DNA from: Thamnaconus septentrionalis
Taxonomy: Eukaryota > Chordata > Actinopteri > Tetraodontiformes > Monacanthidae
Direction of reading: 5' to 3'
DNA: 64,000 nucleotides
Assembly: GCA_009823395.1 (NCBI GenBank)
Contig: CM020514.1
Span: 10,602,966-10,666,965 of the forward strand
Positions 63,034 through 64,000 of this stretch are shown piece by piece; the first letter of the stretch is position 1; every line of letters starts with the position of its first letter. The position numbers and the translations under genes are program-made. Below the pieces are notes generated by a model. The model did no database searches. It was not told the DNA's origin and saw only the letters and a program-made list of their open reading frames with translations.

Positions 63034-64000
63034 CTAAGATTAAATTGAAACAGGAAAAAGTTGGGAATCACCCTGCTGTAACACACAGTTTGGACCACTA
63101 TATATTTCATGTTTTAGACATAAAACATAAAGAATTTATAATAATGATGATGATGATATAATGTGTGTCAAATATCAATTCATGGTTAAATCAATCAATC
63201 AGTTTCAATCAAATTTAACATTAAAATATGATGATGTTGATTCTACAATGAATCACAAATAGCAGAACAAATATAATAGGAGGTGGACAGTAGTGCACAA
63301 TACAGCCACTAAACAGAGAAATAGTCCATAGTGCAAATATACAAGAATTAAGTCAGATGAAAGTTGAGTAAAGCTATTTACAGTATAACAAGAAAGTATA
63401 AACATTGTGGTACAAAAAAAGTGACAAAACAAAACACTTCAAGAAATGACAAGAATATTGCAAAGAAACGGAACAGAGTATGAGAATAGAGAATTGAGTA
63501 AATGTAACACGTGTGTTTGTTTTGATTAAAAAGCATATTCAAACCTATGCAGAAGAAAAAGCGCAAAAAATGAGTTTACCGTCTGTTGTCTCTTGTACCA
63601 CAAGAGGGAGCCAACACATTTGTCTGACATCTCACTAACCCCCCACATAGCTCTCTGTTTCCATCTAGTGGTCAATGCTCAGAAATTCGATTGAAGGACA
63701 TGTCATTTATTTAAATGTGGGATTTTACTTCATTTTCTTCCTTTTCAGCAACAGTCGATATTTGCCGTCGCAAAAAGCGATTTGCATAGTTTTTCATCTC
63801 GTTGTTGCATTGCACACAATTGACAGACTAAAATGTCTTAAATAAAACAAAAGTTTACAAGTGATGGTTTCCATGACACTTTTCAAAGTTCAAATGGAAC
63901 ATCATTTTCAAGAAAAAATTGCTTTCTCACATTTTAGGAAAAATGAAACTTGTGAATTTAAAGGACTGGAAGTTTCCTTAAAACAGATAATAATCGGTAT
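63034..64000 (-). other. col4a2: COL4A2 intron reaching the window edge
   Basis: No exon found. 63280-63420 resembles a dispersed repeat ('cacaatacagccactaa', 'atagtccatagtgcaaatata'). Two CTCF-like motifs lie at 63598-63611 (+, CCACAAGAGGGAGC) and 63658-63671 (-, CCACTAGATGGAAA). Confidence 0.6.

Overview
This window is vertebrate nuclear DNA, almost certainly from a teleost fish. Genes are split by GT-AG introns. CA, TA and ATCT microsatellites are frequent, and there are fish-type dispersed repeats (an L2-like LINE tail with a TGAA tail, hAT-like non-autonomous elements). The gene set is the ANKRD10-ING1-NAXD-RAB20-COL4A2 block, which in human lies on 13q34. There is no bacterial, phage, CRISPR or viral system here. 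I did not find a convincing new biological system; the unusual points are gene architecture and regulatory sequence.

Layout. 1-18.5 kb: no supported gene; repeats, GC-rich non-coding stretches that may be conserved enhancers, and at 17.3-18.45 kb a cluster of CTCF-like motifs around a long TA repeat. 18,756-31,603 (+): ANKRD10, with a 7.7 kb intron and two possible C-terminal ends. 32,756-34,621 (+): a complete six-exon RAD6-type E2 enzyme close to UBE2A. 35,794-36,967 (-): ING1, tail to tail with the E2 gene. 38,253-38,492 (+): a weak small ORF divergent from the ING1 promoter. 39,311-44,953 (+): NAXD in ten coding exons, with a complete Myb/SANT-type gene (40,016-41,108, +) inside its first intron. 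46,441-49,848 (+): two-exon RAB20. 51,387-63,033 (-): 44 exons of COL4A2, tail to tail with RAB20; my exon lengths sum to 1,620 codons including the stop, so only about the first 90 residues should lie beyond the right edge.

The genes are functionally unrelated: chromatin reading (ING1), ubiquitin transfer (RAD6-type E2), NAD(P)HX repair (NAXD), vesicle traffic (RAB20), basement membrane (COL4A2) and an ankyrin protein of uncertain role. They sit together because the block is old. Compared with the human order as I remember it, CARS2 is absent, NAXD is flipped, and the E2 gene and the Myb/SANT gene are additional. Exon borders were set by eye from splice sites and reading frame; every complete multi-exon gene closes in frame.
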